Shown: positions 7,252-18,364, numbered from the stretch's first letter. The stretch is 64,000 nucleotides of DNA from GCA-2786165 sp964625775 (GCA_964625775.1 CAZVEH010000003.1:19104-83103); one strand, 5' to 3'. Notes: generated from the sequence alone by a model not told the origin. Numbers and translations are program-made.

Positions 7252-10200
7252 ATGTTGGATAAGCGTTCTTTGAAGTTGCCTGAAGGCATCCGAGCTAAAA
7301 TTAATCAATTATATCGCGCGCCAGAAGCGCAAGTGGTGACTGATTTGATTGCAGCAGCATGCTTGGACTCAGAATTAACGCGCACTATACAAACCACCGC
7401 CATCAATTTGGTGGAAGCGGTTCGTTCAGGTCGCAAAAAGAGTTTGGGTGTTGATTCTTTTTTAACAGAATATTCTTTATCGAGTGAGGAAGGCCTCTCT
7501 TTGATGTGTTTGGCAGAAGCTCTATTGCGTGTGCCCGATCATCCTACTATCGATGGTTTGATCAAAGATAAACTTGCTTCATTGGATTGGAAAGCGCATC
7601 AGGGTCAAAGCGATTCATTGTTTATCAATGCCACCACATGGGCATTGATGCTAACGGGAAAAGTGTTATCACCTGAAAAAGCTGCTTCGCGTTTGAGCCA
7701 TGTCATTAGAACGCTGATCAGTCGCTCTGGTGAGGGGGTTGTACGGCTTGCTGCTAACAAAGCGATGCATATCATGAGCAAGCAATTTGTAATGGGACGT
7801 ACGATTCAAGAGGCTTTGAAACGAGCAAAGAAAAAAGAAGCTCAAGGATATCGTTATTCTTATGATATGTTGGGAGAAGCCGCTTTGACAGTGGCTGATG
7901 CAGAACGTTATTTCCAAGCTTACAGAGCTGCGGTTGAAGCTATTGGTGTGGAAGCCAAAGATATGGGTCATATGTATGACAAACCAGGCATTTCAATCAA
8001 GTTATCCGCGTTGCATCCTAGGTATCAAGAAGCTCAATACGAAAGAGTACTGGCAGAGCTATCTCCTAAATTATTGAGTTTGGCCCAGCTGGCAAAACAA
8101 CATGACATCAGTTTGACCATAGATGCTGAAGAGTCTGAACGCCTTGAATTATCTATGGATGTGATTGAGCGCGTATTCGATGACGCCAGTTTGTCGGGAT
8201 GGAATGGATTTGGTCTGGCAATTCAATCGTATCAAAAACGAGCTTTTTATCTGTTGGATTGGGTTGCAGATTTGGCTAGACGTAATCAGCGCCGGGTAAT
8301 GGTGCGTTTGATCAAAGGCGCTTATTGGGACAGCGAGATTAAAAAGTCTCAAATGCAAGGCTTGACTGATTATCCCGTATTTACTCGAAAAGTCTTCACA
8401 GATTTGTCTTTTCAAGCCTGTGCAAAAAAACTGTTGACGATGACGGATGCGATATATCCACAGTTTGCTACGCATAATGCCTATTCTGTGGCTATGATCA
8501 TGAGCCTAGTTGGCGAATATCGCGATTTTGAATTTCAATGCTTACACGGCATGGGAAATGAATTATACGAAAAAATTGTACCAGCTGATTGTTATAATAT
8601 TCCTTGTCGTATTTATGCTCCTGTGGGCAGTCATGAAGATCTATTACCTTATTTGGTGCGTCGCTTATTGGAAAATGGCGCTAATTCTTCTTTTGTACAT
8701 CGTATTGTGGATGAATCTGAGTCTATTGCAGATTTAGTGGATGATCCTGTAAAGAAATCAGAGCTCTTATTAAGTAAAATCAACCAAAATATTCCACTAC
8801 CGATATCTATTTTTTCACCAGAACGACTTAATTCTAAGGGGATTGACTTGTCAGATCGAACTACACTTGCTCATTTGCAAGAAACTATTGCGGCTCTAGA
8901 ACCTTTCGCATGGCGTTCTGGACCTATTATTGGAAAACATTTTGTAAAAACAGGCGTAGAGAAAGACGTGATCTCTCCACAAACGCAACAAGTTATCGGT
9001 ACCGTCATTTCTGCTAGTGGTGAGGATATTGAGCATGCATTGGTGGAAGCCAATCGTGCTTTTGAGCAATGGCGGATCACATCTGTAGAAGATCGTGCTG
9101 CCTGTTTGCTGCGTTTTGCGGATCTTTTAGAAGAAAACATTTCGACTTGTCTGGCTATTTTATGCTTGGAAGCCGGTAAAACATGGTCAGATGGTGTGGG
9201 CGAAGTACGAGAAGCAGTTGATTTTTGTCGGTATTATGCGGCACAAGCGATAAAACTGTTGGCAGAACCAACGCAACTGCAAGGGTACACGGGTGAAACC
9301 AATATTTTAAGCTTGCATCCACGTGGTCTTGTGGTATGCATCAGTCCTTGGAATTTCCCTTTGGCTATTTTTACGGGTCAAATCGTTGCAGCTTTGGTCA
9401 CAGGAAACTGTGTGATTGCGAAACCGGCTGATCAAACGCCATTGATTGCTTACCATGCAGTGGAATGGATGTTGAAAGCAGGATTTCCCGCCGGTGTTGT
9501 GCAGTTATTACCTGGCTCTGGTGCCACAGTGGGGGCGACTTTGGTGGCCGATAAACGCGTCAAAGGGGTGATTTTTACGGGTTCTACGCAAACCGCTAAC
9601 CGTATTCATCAAAGCCTGGCATCACGTGAAGAAATCATTCCTTTGATAGCGGAAACTGGCGGACAAAATGCCATGATTGTTGATTCTTCTGCACTATTAG
9701 AACAAGTGACTTTAGACGTCATGGCATCGGCATTTGCTTCTGCCGGTCAGCGTTGTTCCGCATTACGAGTTTTGTACATACAAGAAGATGTTTATCCTCG
9801 AATGATTGAGTTGTTGAAAGGTGCGATGGGTGAATTGCGCATCGGTGATCCACGTTGGTTGGTATCCGATATTGGTCCAGTGATTGATGAAACAGCTTTG
9901 AAAAACCTACAAGCACATGTGGCCAAAATGACAGAACGTTATGAATTGATTTATCAATGCGCCTTGGAAAAAAATTGTGAATCAGGTTATTTTATGCCAC
10001 CTACAGCCATTGCCATCGATCACATTCAAGCGTTGGAAAAAGAAGTCTTCGGGCCCGTCTTACATGTGATTTCTTACAAACGAGAGCATCTGGACGGAGT
10101 GATTGAGCAAATTAATCAAACCGGATATGGGTTAACCTTGGGTATCCATAGTCGCTTGAACTCTACAGTTGACTATATACGCCAACGCGTCCATGTAGGT

Positions 10201-10398
10201 AATTGCTATGTGAACCGTAATATGGTGGGTGCTGTTGTTGGACTGCAGCCTTTTGGCGGAGAGGGATTGTCTGGTACTGGCCCCAAAGCTGGTGGACCAC
10301 ACTATTTGCCACGCTTATGCGTAGAACGCACTTTTACCGTCGATACGACTGCAGCAGGCGGCAATGCAAGCCTGATGTCAATTCCTGAAGGTGAGTGA
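7252..10398 (+). CDS. putA: Bifunctional proline dehydrogenase / L-glutamate gamma-semialdehyde dehydrogenase
   Basis: PutA oxidises proline to glutamate in two steps: an FAD-dependent proline dehydrogenase barrel passes electrons to quinone, then an NAD-dependent aldehyde dehydrogenase acts on the semialdehyde. The N-terminal half shows proline dehydrogenase signatures (ISIKLSALHPRY, LIKGAYWDSE, FATHNAYS). The C-terminal half has the aldehyde dehydrogenase catalytic Glu near 801 (ETGGQN) and Cys835 (AGQRCSALR). At 1048 residues it lacks the N-terminal ribbon-helix-helix of E. coli PutA (1320 residues), so it should not repress its own gene. ATG 7252 is chosen over an upstream in-frame TTG. 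A hairpin follows the stop. Confidence 0.97.
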   Translation: MLDKRSLKLPEGIRAKINQLYRAPEAQVVTDLIAAACLDSELTRTIQTTAINLVEAVRSGRKKSLGVDSFLTEYSLSSEEGLSLMCLAEALLRVPDHPTIDGLIKDKLASLDWKAHQGQSDSLFINATTWALMLTGKVLSPEKAASRLSHVIRTLISRSGEGVVRLAANKAMHIMSKQFVMGRTIQEALKRAKKKEAQGYRYSYDMLGEAALTVADAERYFQAYRAAVEAIGVEAKDMGHMYDKPGISIKLSALHPRYQEAQYERVLAELSPKLLSLAQLAKQHDISLTIDAEESERLELSMDVIERVFDDASLSGWNGFGLAIQSYQKRAFYLLDWVADLARRNQRRVMVRLIKGAYWDSEIKKSQMQGLTDYPVFTRKVFTDLSFQACAKKLLTMTDAIYPQFATHNAYSVAMIMSLVGEYRDFEFQCLHGMGNELYEKIVPADCYNIPCRIYAPVGSHEDLLPYLVRRLLENGANSSFVHRIVDESESIADLVDDPVKKSELLLSKINQNIPLPISIFSPERLNSKGIDLSDRTTLAHLQETIAALEPFAWRSGPIIGKHFVKTGVEKDVISPQTQQVIGTVISASGEDIEHALVEANRAFEQWRITSVEDRAACLLRFADLLEENISTCLAILCLEAGKTWSDGVGEVREAVDFCRYYAAQAIKLLAEPTQLQGYTGETNILSLHPRGLVVCISPWNFPLAIFTGQIVAALVTGNCVIAKPADQTPLIAYHAVEWMLKAGFPAGVVQLLPGSGATVGATLVADKRVKGVIFTGSTQTANRIHQSLASREEIIPLIAETGGQNAMIVDSSALLEQVTLDVMASAFASAGQRCSALRVLYIQEDVYPRMIELLKGAMGELRIGDPRWLVSDIGPVIDETALKNLQAHVAKMTERYELIYQCALEKNCESGYFMPPTAIAIDHIQALEKEVFGPVLHVISYKREHLDGVIEQINQTGYGLTLGIHSRLNSTVDYIRQRVHVGNCYVNRNMVGAVVGLQPFGGEGLSGTGPKAGGPHYLPRLCVERTFTVDTTAAGGNASLMSIPEGE

Positions 10399-10409
10399 CC
10401 TATTGATGT

Positions 10410-10436
10410 GCGGTCCCCTTGAGGGGGCCGCTTCTA
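10410..10436 (+). terminator. Probable terminator of putA
   Basis: A GC-rich stem pairs 10410-10418 with 10423-10431 around a TTGA loop (nine pairs, one G-U). It begins 11 bases after the putA stop and is followed by a short TTCT. Confidence 0.6.
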
Positions 10437-10588
10437 ACCGACGTGGGTGAAAAAAGTTTAGGCCTTACGAGAAAACGCGATCTCTTTGTTAAGTTTTGTT
10501 ATTAACTCGGTCATTTGGCCCGTCTAAACTCCCTAATTAAAAACAAAACTTGCCTCGACCTCGAGGTTTTGCGTAAGTCCTGAAGTTT

Positions 10589-11830
10589 TTAATGCGCGTA
10601 GGAAGTTAATAATATTTGCGTAAGCTCTTCATCGCTCATACCATCTTTCAGCACATCTTCTAGGTTCAAGCGAGGCGCAATAGGATTCACTGGACGTTCT
10701 GATGCTTGAGCCTTTGATGGTTGTCTAAATAGCACCCTAAGATGACTTGAAATTGAACTGTTGGGTTGGAGGTCTAGGCTCAGATTAAATGCTTCGATTG
10801 CTTCGCATAACTCTAATGTCAAAGGATGGGCCTCGATGAACTCAAGAGGGTAATGGACGTAGCGACAACTATATTCAGTAGTGTTATTTGACTTGGTGTG
10901 AGTTCTAGGACGAAGGAGTTTGTCGCGATTTGTGGGGTTCTCGATACGATCGATGCTGGATTGATTCATCAAAGGTCGCAAGCCATTTTGACATGTGCCA
11001 AGGTCCTCGGTGATAATAAAAACATCAGCTCCTCCTGGAACCGCGTAATATTTGTCATCTTGATAATAGTGTTTTTCTAAAATCACAAAATCACTTAAGT
11101 TGCTATCAGGATCATTGATCGCCCTCAAGGTCAGAGGGCAACTGCTTTCGGCAATTGTTTTTCTGATCTCAAGATAGTGTTCCAGCGCTTTTTCTTGGTT
11201 TTTTGTGAGAGTTGCGCAATAGCCTTTATAGTGATTTTTTGGTTCAGGATTGTTTTTTTGGGTTGCATGGAGTTGTTTAAGCGCCTCAGGTAAATTGGAA
11301 ATCGCTGTTCTTTGCCTACTACGTAACGCTTCTAATTCTTCATGATTCATGGCGAACTTTTGATAGTTAGTGCCTGATTGATCTTGTTGTATGAGATCTG
11401 TTGGTGTTAAGTACTGAGAGCCATTGGTATGGCGCAGATCGTTGATCAAGGATTGTCTTGTTTCTGGGTTAAATAACAGACGAATCAAGGAGTAGTTTGA
11501 AGGCACTACGAATTCAAAGACGTGAAAAAAAACCGCTATTGCAAGTGTGACTTGAAAGTATGGGGTGGCGCTGAGAAGTAAAATGACATCGTACGAATAC
11601 AACACTGTTTTATAAAACCAAAAAATGGCAAGCATGGCTCTCGGTAGTGGCGCTGGCATTGGCCTTAGAATCATGAGGGACACTCGGGCACAATTGATAA
11701 AATACATCAGGGCTAGGATGGGTAGACTCAACATCGGAAAAACAGCCCATGTAATCAATGCCAACGTAGCTGCGTACATCAAATACCTAAAAACTTTTTT
11801 GATGTACTCTACTATGAGTTTCCACCACAT
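10589..11830 (-). CDS. Membrane protein of unknown function, paralogue A
   Basis: I do not recognise the family. The first 130 residues of this 413-residue protein hold about four hydrophobic segments, so it should sit in the inner membrane. A long hydrophilic C-terminal domain follows. It is clearly paralogous to the next gene upstream (11900-13024). Both share ELEALRSRQ, TAISNLPEALKQLHA, LSDFVILEKHYYQD-like and YHHP-like blocks in the same order, and both have similar 5' leaders containing AATATGATAAAAT. This points to a tandem duplication that included the promoter. AGGA precedes ATG 11830. An effector-like or membrane-remodelling role would be guesswork. Confidence 0.7.
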   Translation of the reverse strand: MWWKLIVEYIKKVFRYLMYAATLALITWAVFPMLSLPILALMYFINCARVSLMILRPMPAPLPRAMLAIFWFYKTVLYSYDVILLLSATPYFQVTLAIAVFFHVFEFVVPSNYSLIRLLFNPETRQSLINDLRHTNGSQYLTPTDLIQQDQSGTNYQKFAMNHEELEALRSRQRTAISNLPEALKQLHATQKNNPEPKNHYKGYCATLTKNQEKALEHYLEIRKTIAESSCPLTLRAINDPDSNLSDFVILEKHYYQDDKYYAVPGGADVFIITEDLGTCQNGLRPLMNQSSIDRIENPTNRDKLLRPRTHTKSNNTTEYSCRYVHYPLEFIEAHPLTLELCEAIEAFNLSLDLQPNSSISSHLRVLFRQPSKAQASERPVNPIAPRLNLEDVLKDGMSDEELTQILLTSYAH

Positions 11831-11899
11831 ACGTTTTCATCCTAGATACGAGCTTTGGTCATGATTTTATCATATTAGGTTTTCGTATCAAAGCGAATT

Positions 11900-13024
11900 C
11901 TATGAGTATGAAGGTTGTTGTTCTGCTAAAGTTTGTGGATCCTCTAGGGTCAATCTATCCGAGCTTTGCGGTGTAAATAGTCTGTCACGAGCAAGCAAAA
12001 CACTGGGTTGCAGGCTTGCATTAAAGGCTTCAATGCTTTCGCATAGTACCAGTGCCAAAGGATGTCCGTCTATGATCTCATAAGGGTGATGTATATAACG
12101 ACAAGGATAAAAAGGTTCTTGTACTGACTTAGAGTAAGCTGACGGGAATCGAAATGAATCTCGATTTGCGGGATGACGAAGGTTATTTTGGTGAGTTTTA
12201 CTATCAAAAAGTGGTTGTAATCCGATTTGTTGTTCCGTATTGGGTTCATGGGTTGTGGTCAAAAAAACATCAGTTGCTCCTGGCACTGCATAATAGTTGT
12301 TATCTTGATAATAGTGTTTTTCTAGAATCACAAAATCATGTAAGTTGCTGGTTGGATCATCGACCTCATGCAAGGACAACATGCACTTGGCTTTAGAAAT
12401 ATCCGATTTTATCTCGAGATATTGCTTCAGCGCTTTTTGTTGGTTTTCTTGTAGAGTTGCAAGATAGTTCGTATAGTGATTTCCTGGTTCAGGATTGTCT
12501 TTTTGGTTTGCATGGAGTTGTTTAAGCGCCTCAGGTAAATTAGAAATCGCTGTTGTTTGCCTACTACGTAACGCTTCTAATTCTTCTGGATTCATTGCCA
12601 ACTCTTCATAGGTAAGAGGGATCAGCTCTTGAATGAGGTTTGTTCTTGCGGATGGACTCAGTAAAAGATGAAACAATGAATATTTTACAAGGACCGAAGC
12701 TTCAAAGATTTCGAAGAACAGAGTTATGGTGATTAGGTACGATATATATGGGATGGCGCTGAGCAGTAAAATGGCATCAGGCAGGAATCTGACGAAAATA
12801 AATGACATAAAATAGACCATCATACCCCGCAGCCTGGGGTCGTCAATGTTTAATGCTCTATAAACCCCGTCAATGACTATAATACAATGTATCAAATACA
12901 CAACTCCTAAGATAAAAGGACTTAGGAGTTGGAAGCAACCAAACATAAATAATGCGAGAGCAGCTGCAATCAATAGCGCTCGATGAACTTTTTTGATGTA
13001 GGCCACCAATATCTCTAACCACAT
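11900..13024 (-). CDS. Membrane protein of unknown function, paralogue B
   Basis: This 374-residue protein is the tandem paralogue of the gene at 10589-11830. It has hydrophobic segments within residues 10-130, then the shared hydrophilic block beginning MNPEELEALRSRQ, and a core containing NLHDFVILEKHYYQDN and AVPGATDVF. Its C-terminus carries RDRLFTP, a heptapeptide also found in the otherwise unrelated protein at 44133-45725. The leader again contains AATATGATAAAAT about 40-50 bases before the start, with AGGA before the ATG. No domain is recognised. Divergence between the copies is substantial, so the duplication is not recent. Confidence 0.7.
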   Translation of the reverse strand: MWLEILVAYIKKVHRALLIAAALALFMFGCFQLLSPFILGVVYLIHCIIVIDGVYRALNIDDPRLRGMMVYFMSFIFVRFLPDAILLLSAIPYISYLITITLFFEIFEASVLVKYSLFHLLLSPSARTNLIQELIPLTYEELAMNPEELEALRSRQTTAISNLPEALKQLHANQKDNPEPGNHYTNYLATLQENQQKALKQYLEIKSDISKAKCMLSLHEVDDPTSNLHDFVILEKHYYQDNNYYAVPGATDVFLTTTHEPNTEQQIGLQPLFDSKTHQNNLRHPANRDSFRFPSAYSKSVQEPFYPCRYIHHPYEIIDGHPLALVLCESIEAFNASLQPSVLLARDRLFTPQSSDRLTLEDPQTLAEQQPSYS

Positions 13025-13125
13025 AAACTTTTATTTCCTAAAGAAAATATTTGGTTATCATTTTATCATATTGGTTTTGGCAATCATAGCTAAGGCTTGT
13101 TTGCTCTAAAAGTAAACGCAGGTAG

Positions 13126-13141
13126 TCCCGCTTTCGCGGGA
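13126..13141. repeat. Short CCCGC/GCGGG hairpin after acnA
   Basis: A six-base-pair stem TCCCGC-TTTC-GCGGGA lies 19 bases beyond the acnA stop. It may be the acnA terminator or a fragment of the GCGGGAAT palindrome family seen at 846-934. There is no immediate T-run. Confidence 0.35.
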
Positions 13142-13159
13142 GCATACGTTGTGTGGGTT

Positions 13160-15829
13160 CTATAGGTTTCTCAACACATATTGTAGGATACCACCGTGTT
13201 TGTAATACTCTAGTTCATTGCCTGTATCGATTCGACAGAGGACGTTGATGGTTTGTTGATGGCCGTCAGCATCATGGATGTTTACAGGTAAAATGGCTCC
13301 TGGTTGCAAACTTTGGTCTAATGAGATGCTGATTTTTTCATTGCCTTTTAGGTTTAAGGTAAGTCGAGTGGTATTGTCGAGAAACTGCAAAGGCAATACG
13401 CCCATGCCTACCAAATTTGATCGATGAATACGTTCAAAACTTTCTGCAATCACCGCTTTGACGCCTAACAAATTGGTTCCTTTCGCCGCCCAATCTCGAG
13501 AAGAACCGGTCCCATATTCTTTGCCGGCAATGATGACCAATGGGTGATGCTCCTCTTGATAAAGCATTGCGGCATCATAGATAGGCATCACTGTTTGAGA
13601 TGGAATATATCGTGTCATTCCCCCGACGACTTCTGGAGTCATTTCGTTACGTATGCGAATATTGGCAAACGTACCGCGCATCATAATTTCGTGATTACCG
13701 CGACGTGAACCGTAGGAGTTGAAATCTGCTTCTGCAACCCCTTTAGACGTTAAGTACAATCCAGCCGGGGAGTTTGCTTTGATCGATCCTGCGGGCGAAA
13801 TATGATCGGTGGTAATTGAGTCACCAAATATACCTAAAATATAAGCTGCGTCTATGGCTTTTATGGGGTCGGGTTGTTTTTTCAAATTTTGAAAAAAGGG
13901 CGGGTGTTGAATATACGTTGATGTGTCTGACCAGGTATAAGTACTGCTGTCGGCGACAGGAATTGATTGCCAATGTTGGTCGCCTGAAAAAACTTCAGCA
14001 TAGACTTTGCGAAACATACTCGATGCTACTTGAGTCATTTCTTTGGCAATTTCCGCATTAGAAGGCCAGATATCCTTCAAAAAGACGTCACGACCCTCTT
14101 GGTCTTGGCCTAATGGTGTATTGTTCAAATCAATGGCTGCAGTGCCGGCGAGGGCAAAAGCCACTACCAAAGGCGGAGATGCGAGCCAATTGGCACGGAT
14201 TTGTGGATGGATCCTACCTTCGAAATTACGATTGCCTGATAAGATGGCGCTGACGACCAAATCATGGTCGCTAATCGTTTGAGCAATAGGCTCAGGCAGT
14301 GGACCGGAGTTGCCAATACAGGTGGTACAACCGTATCCTACCAAATTGAATCCCAACTCATCTAGATATCTTTGCAAACCTGCGTGTTGCAAATAATCAG
14401 TGACTACTTTTGACCCTGGGGCCAAAGAGGTTTTGACCCAAGGTTTGCAGGATAAACCTTTTTCACGGGCTTTTTTGGCGACTAATCCTGCAGCCATTAA
14501 GACTTCGGGGTTAGAGGTGTTGGTGCAACTGGTGATGGCGGCAATCACGATGTCACCATGGTGTAGTGCATAGGATTGTCCTGCTACAGGGTATGTGGTA
14601 TCGTGTTCTTGCTGTTTGCCCGTTTCTGTCAATAATTCGGTAAAGGCTTGCGATAGGGTGTGCAGTGTGACTTTGTCCTGCGGACGTTTGGGGCCTGCCA
14701 ATGAAGGTTCCACACTTGCCAAATCTAATTCTAATGTATCGGTAAAGATGGGATCAGCATGATTGGGCTCATACCATAGTCCTTGTGCTTTAGAATAAGC
14801 TTCTACCAACTTCACGGTATGCTCATCTCGCCCTGAGAGGGTCAAATAACGTAATGTTTCTTGGTCTACGGGGAAAAAGCCGCAGGTTGCGCCGTATTCG
14901 GGCGCCATGTTGGCTATGGTTGCACGATTGGCCAACGGCAACCCAGACAAACCTGGTCCATAATATTCTACGAATTTTCCTACCACGCCTTTTTTACGTA
15001 GCATTTCTGTAATGGTTAACACCAAGTCTGTTGCGGTGACGCCTTCGGATAATTTACCTACCAATTTAAAGCCCACAACCTCTGGAATCAGCATGGATAC
15101 GGGTTGACCGAGCATTGCTGCTTCAGCTTCAATACCACCAACCCCCCAGCCTAAAATGCCAAGCGCATTAATCATAGTGGTATGCGAATCTGTACCCACC
15201 AATGTGTCAGGATAAGCGTAAGTGTCTTGACCAATCGTTGTTTGCCATACGGTTTTACCCAAGTACTCCAAATTGACTTGATGGCAGATCCCTGTGCCGG
15301 GAGGAACAACTTGAAAATTATCAAAGGCTTTTTGTCCCCAACGTAAAAATTCATAACGCTCTAAATTGCGTCGCATTTCAATCGTGGTATTCTGGGCCAA
15401 CGCGCCATTTGTTCCAAACGCATCTACCATGACCGAATGATCAATGACCAAGTCTACGGGTGATAGCGGGGAAATTTTTTGGGGGTCATCGCCCATTGCT
15501 TCTAAGGCGGTGCGCATGGCAGCCAAATCTACCACAGCTGGGACACCTGTAAAGTCTTGCATCAAGACTCGAGCAGGACGAAACGCAATTTCATGGTTTG
15601 AGGTTTTTGTTTGACCCCAATCTGCCAAGGCCTTGATGTCTTCAGTTGTGACAGTAGTACCGTCTTCAAAACGTAATAAATTTTCTAATAAAACTTTCAA
15701 GGAATAAGGTAGCTGCTGAATGCCCTGGAAATGGGTGTTTTCGGCTTTTTTTAAACTATAATAATGATAAGTTTTATCATCAACGCGTAGTACATCTTTG
15801 GTTTGCAACGTGTCTTTGCCGATATTCAT
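13160..15829 (-). CDS. acnA: Aconitate hydratase A
   Basis: AcnA interconverts citrate and isocitrate in the TCA cycle using a [4Fe-4S] cluster. The 889-residue product matches E. coli AcnA in length (891). The three cluster ligands are visible: Cys435 in SCTNTSNP, and Cys501 and Cys504 in GCTTCIGN. The substrate loop SRDWAAKG near the C-terminus is present. AGGAG stands just before the ATG. The start lies 13 bases after the mrcA stop on the same strand, so the two could be cotranscribed, although their functions are unrelated. Stand-alone AcnA is monomeric and can also bind RNA when the cluster is lost; that is known for the family and not visible here. Confidence 0.97.
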   Translation of the reverse strand: MNIGKDTLQTKDVLRVDDKTYHYYSLKKAENTHFQGIQQLPYSLKVLLENLLRFEDGTTVTTEDIKALADWGQTKTSNHEIAFRPARVLMQDFTGVPAVVDLAAMRTALEAMGDDPQKISPLSPVDLVIDHSVMVDAFGTNGALAQNTTIEMRRNLERYEFLRWGQKAFDNFQVVPPGTGICHQVNLEYLGKTVWQTTIGQDTYAYPDTLVGTDSHTTMINALGILGWGVGGIEAEAAMLGQPVSMLIPEVVGFKLVGKLSEGVTATDLVLTITEMLRKKGVVGKFVEYYGPGLSGLPLANRATIANMAPEYGATCGFFPVDQETLRYLTLSGRDEHTVKLVEAYSKAQGLWYEPNHADPIFTDTLELDLASVEPSLAGPKRPQDKVTLHTLSQAFTELLTETGKQQEHDTTYPVAGQSYALHHGDIVIAAITSCTNTSNPEVLMAAGLVAKKAREKGLSCKPWVKTSLAPGSKVVTDYLQHAGLQRYLDELGFNLVGYGCTTCIGNSGPLPEPIAQTISDHDLVVSAILSGNRNFEGRIHPQIRANWLASPPLVVAFALAGTAAIDLNNTPLGQDQEGRDVFLKDIWPSNAEIAKEMTQVASSMFRKVYAEVFSGDQHWQSIPVADSSTYTWSDTSTYIQHPPFFQNLKKQPDPIKAIDAAYILGIFGDSITTDHISPAGSIKANSPAGLYLTSKGVAEADFNSYGSRRGNHEIMMRGTFANIRIRNEMTPEVVGGMTRYIPSQTVMPIYDAAMLYQEEHHPLVIIAGKEYGTGSSRDWAAKGTNLLGVKAVIAESFERIHRSNLVGMGVLPLQFLDNTTRLTLNLKGNEKISISLDQSLQPGAILPVNIHDADGHQQTINVLCRIDTGNELEYYKHGGILQYVLRNL

Positions 15830-15842
15830 AATAGACTCCTAA

Positions 15843-18188
15843 TTAAAATAAACTCTCATCAGAGTTTTGCGAATTTCCAGGTTCTGGGGATGACTCTTCA
15901 TCCATTGGAGGTAATTCTGTTTCTTTGAAATACTCGGTAATGGTGTTGATTTGATTCGGCCTTGCACGCAATCCATTCACTGGATTAATGCCAAGCGAAA
16001 TGATGCCAGGTGGGGGAATGAGTGTATGCTCAGGTTTGTCCTGAAGGGCGATTTTCATGAAGTCAATCCATAATGGTAAAGCCAAACGAGCAGCGTACTC
16101 ATGTAAGGGCTGTGGCGTATCAAAACCAATCCATGTGGTGACGACCAAATCTTGATTATAACCAGCAAACCAAGCATCTACTTGCTCATTGGTGGTGCCT
16201 GTTTTGCCTGCAATATCCTGACGGTTCAATACTTTTGCTGCACTAGCGGTGCCTTGTTGAATCACACCTTGTAAAGCAGAGTTGATTAAAAATGCATTAT
16301 CTGCTGGGATGACTCTAGGAGCAGCCATGTCAGCACCTGGCTCTTCTTCTGCACCAGGTACTTCAGTGGGTTTGGCTTGTAACAACACGTAGCCTTTGGT
16401 ATTCGTGACGTGATCAATCAAGTAAGGTTCAACTTTATAGCCGCCATTGGCAAAAATCGCATAAGCGGCTGTTAGGTCAATTGGCGTGACGGTCAAACTT
16501 CCCAGTGCCAAAGACAGTGCATGCGGCAGGCTGTTTTTTCTGAATCCGAAACGCGTTGCATATTCAATGGCATAATCAATGCCGATGTCATCCAAAATAC
16601 GAATTGAGACCAGGTTACGCGAGAGAGTGAGTGCTGCTTTTAAGCGAGTGGGTCCGCCAAATTTTAAATTATCATTATGCGGGCGCCATTCTGGTTGGCT
16701 GGGATCGCGAATCACAATCGGCGCGTCATTGATGACTGTAGCAAGGGTGTAGCCTTTATTTAAGGCTGCAGCATAAATAAAGGGTTTAAAGCTTGATCCT
16801 GGTTGACGCTCTGATTGCGTGGCTCGATTGAATTTGCTTTTCTCGAAATTAAATCCACCGACTAAGGCTTGAATACCGCCATTGCTGGGGTTGAGGGCGA
16901 TGAGTGCTACCTCTGCCTCTGGATTTTGCGAAAGCTCGTAGGATTCATTTTGTCGTTTGATATAGACGATATCACCCGCTTTTAATACTTGATGCGCACT
17001 GGAAGGTGCGCGACCTACGTAGCCTTTCTTCAGCTCAGGGCGTGCCCAGGAGATACCTTCCCAAGGTAAAGTGATGGTTTCGTTTTTTTGAGTCACGGCA
17101 GTAGCGCTTTTCTCTTCCACAGAAAGAATTGCCACGGGCTGTAAATCACCGATTGTATGATATTGCTGGAGTGTCTTATGACGTATGCTAGGCGAAGTTA
17201 AAGATGAAATGTGCCCAATAGGACCTCGATAACCGTGACGACGATCATAGGCTAGCAAGTGATCTTCGGTGAGTTGATTGGCTGCGATTTGCAGGCGACT
17301 ATCGATCGTAGTGTATACCTTATATCCTCTGGTGTAGGCTTCTTGGCCGAAATGATCCACCAAAGATTGACGAATCATTTCCGCTACGTAAGGTGCGTGA
17401 ACTTGTGGACTGGTCCCATGATAATATTCAATCAGAGGTTGTTGTAGTGCTTCATCGTATTGATCTGCGGTGATATATTTTTCTTCATACAAGCGTTCTA
17501 GAACGTGATCACGGCGTTTCTTAGCGGCTTTAGGATTGATGATGGGGTTGTGGGTAGAAGGTGCTTGGGGTAGGCCGGCTATCATAGCCAATTGAGCAAT
17601 ATTGAGTTCTTTTAATTGCTTACCATAATATATTTTTGCAGCAGCGCCGACACCATAAGCACGGTTACCAAGATAAATTTGATTCAAATATAATTCTAGA
17701 ATTTTTTCTTTGCTGAGCTCTTGATCGATTTTGATGGCCAGCATGATTTCGTTAAATTTACGTAAAAAAGTCTTTTTGCGATTGAGAAAGAAGTTTCTAG
17801 CGACCTGCATCGTGATGGTACTGCCGCCTTGTGATTTGGTGCCTGTTTGAATCATACTGACAGCGGCACGACCCAGGCCAAATATATCGACACCAGGATG
17901 ATCAAAAAACCGTTGGTCTTCTGTGGCCAATAAAGCATGAACTAACGTGGCTGGAATTTGGTCATACGTCAGTGGAATACGTCTTTTTTCACCATATTCT
18001 TGAATCAACAACCCATCTTTGGTGAAAATTTGTAATGGAACTTGCAATTCCATGGTTTTGAGGGAGGCTACATCAGGAAGTTGGCTTTGTGCGTACACGT
18101 ACAGTACAATCACACAGGTCATTACGACAAATAAAAGACTCAATAACGCCCAAAGACCCGATTTCCAAAAATACGATAGTTTTTTCAA
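15843..18188 (-). CDS. mrcA: Penicillin-binding protein 1A (class A, bifunctional)
   Basis: This enzyme polymerises and cross-links peptidoglycan on the periplasmic side of the inner membrane. A membrane anchor is at residues 10-32. The GT51 glycosyltransferase domain has catalytic Glu90 in TEDQRFFDHPG and the GGSTITMQ motif. The transpeptidase domain has SSFK at 465-468, SRN, and KTGTT near 650. A Pro/Glu-rich tail ends the 781-residue chain. The start codon is TTG (about eleven bases after a GAGG), because no upstream ATG fits and the next Met lies inside the anchor. In many gammaproteobacteria this gene borders pilM; here it borders a repeat-rich accessory strip. Confidence 0.95.
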   Translation of the reverse strand: MKKLSYFWKSGLWALLSLLFVVMTCVIVLYVYAQSQLPDVASLKTMELQVPLQIFTKDGLLIQEYGEKRRIPLTYDQIPATLVHALLATEDQRFFDHPGVDIFGLGRAAVSMIQTGTKSQGGSTITMQVARNFFLNRKKTFLRKFNEIMLAIKIDQELSKEKILELYLNQIYLGNRAYGVGAAAKIYYGKQLKELNIAQLAMIAGLPQAPSTHNPIINPKAAKKRRDHVLERLYEEKYITADQYDEALQQPLIEYYHGTSPQVHAPYVAEMIRQSLVDHFGQEAYTRGYKVYTTIDSRLQIAANQLTEDHLLAYDRRHGYRGPIGHISSLTSPSIRHKTLQQYHTIGDLQPVAILSVEEKSATAVTQKNETITLPWEGISWARPELKKGYVGRAPSSAHQVLKAGDIVYIKRQNESYELSQNPEAEVALIALNPSNGGIQALVGGFNFEKSKFNRATQSERQPGSSFKPFIYAAALNKGYTLATVINDAPIVIRDPSQPEWRPHNDNLKFGGPTRLKAALTLSRNLVSIRILDDIGIDYAIEYATRFGFRKNSLPHALSLALGSLTVTPIDLTAAYAIFANGGYKVEPYLIDHVTNTKGYVLLQAKPTEVPGAEEEPGADMAAPRVIPADNAFLINSALQGVIQQGTASAAKVLNRQDIAGKTGTTNEQVDAWFAGYNQDLVVTTWIGFDTPQPLHEYAARLALPLWIDFMKIALQDKPEHTLIPPPGIISLGINPVNGLRARPNQINTITEYFKETELPPMDEESSPEPGNSQNSDESLF

Positions 18189-18323
18189 CTCAAATTGACC
18201 TCAGTGATTGCAACAAGCCAACACCCTGACAAATTCTACATTATAAACGTTGAACCATACGTTGCAACCTTATTTGGTTCGTACGGACGAAAAAACACCG
18301 AACCATGCGTACCCGGCTTTTCA

Positions 18324-18364
18324 ATGATCAGAATTCACCATTATTAATGGGTGAATTTGATCAT
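18324..18364. repeat. Palindrome upstream of mrcA and the Cys-rich gene
   Basis: Arms 18324-18339 and 18349-18364 (beginning ATGATCA and ending TGATCAT) pair over 16 bases with two mismatches around the AT loop ATTATTAAT. It lies between two divergent genes, so it could be an operator or a bidirectional hairpin. The rest of the 330-base gap holds no gene I can support. Confidence 0.45.
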
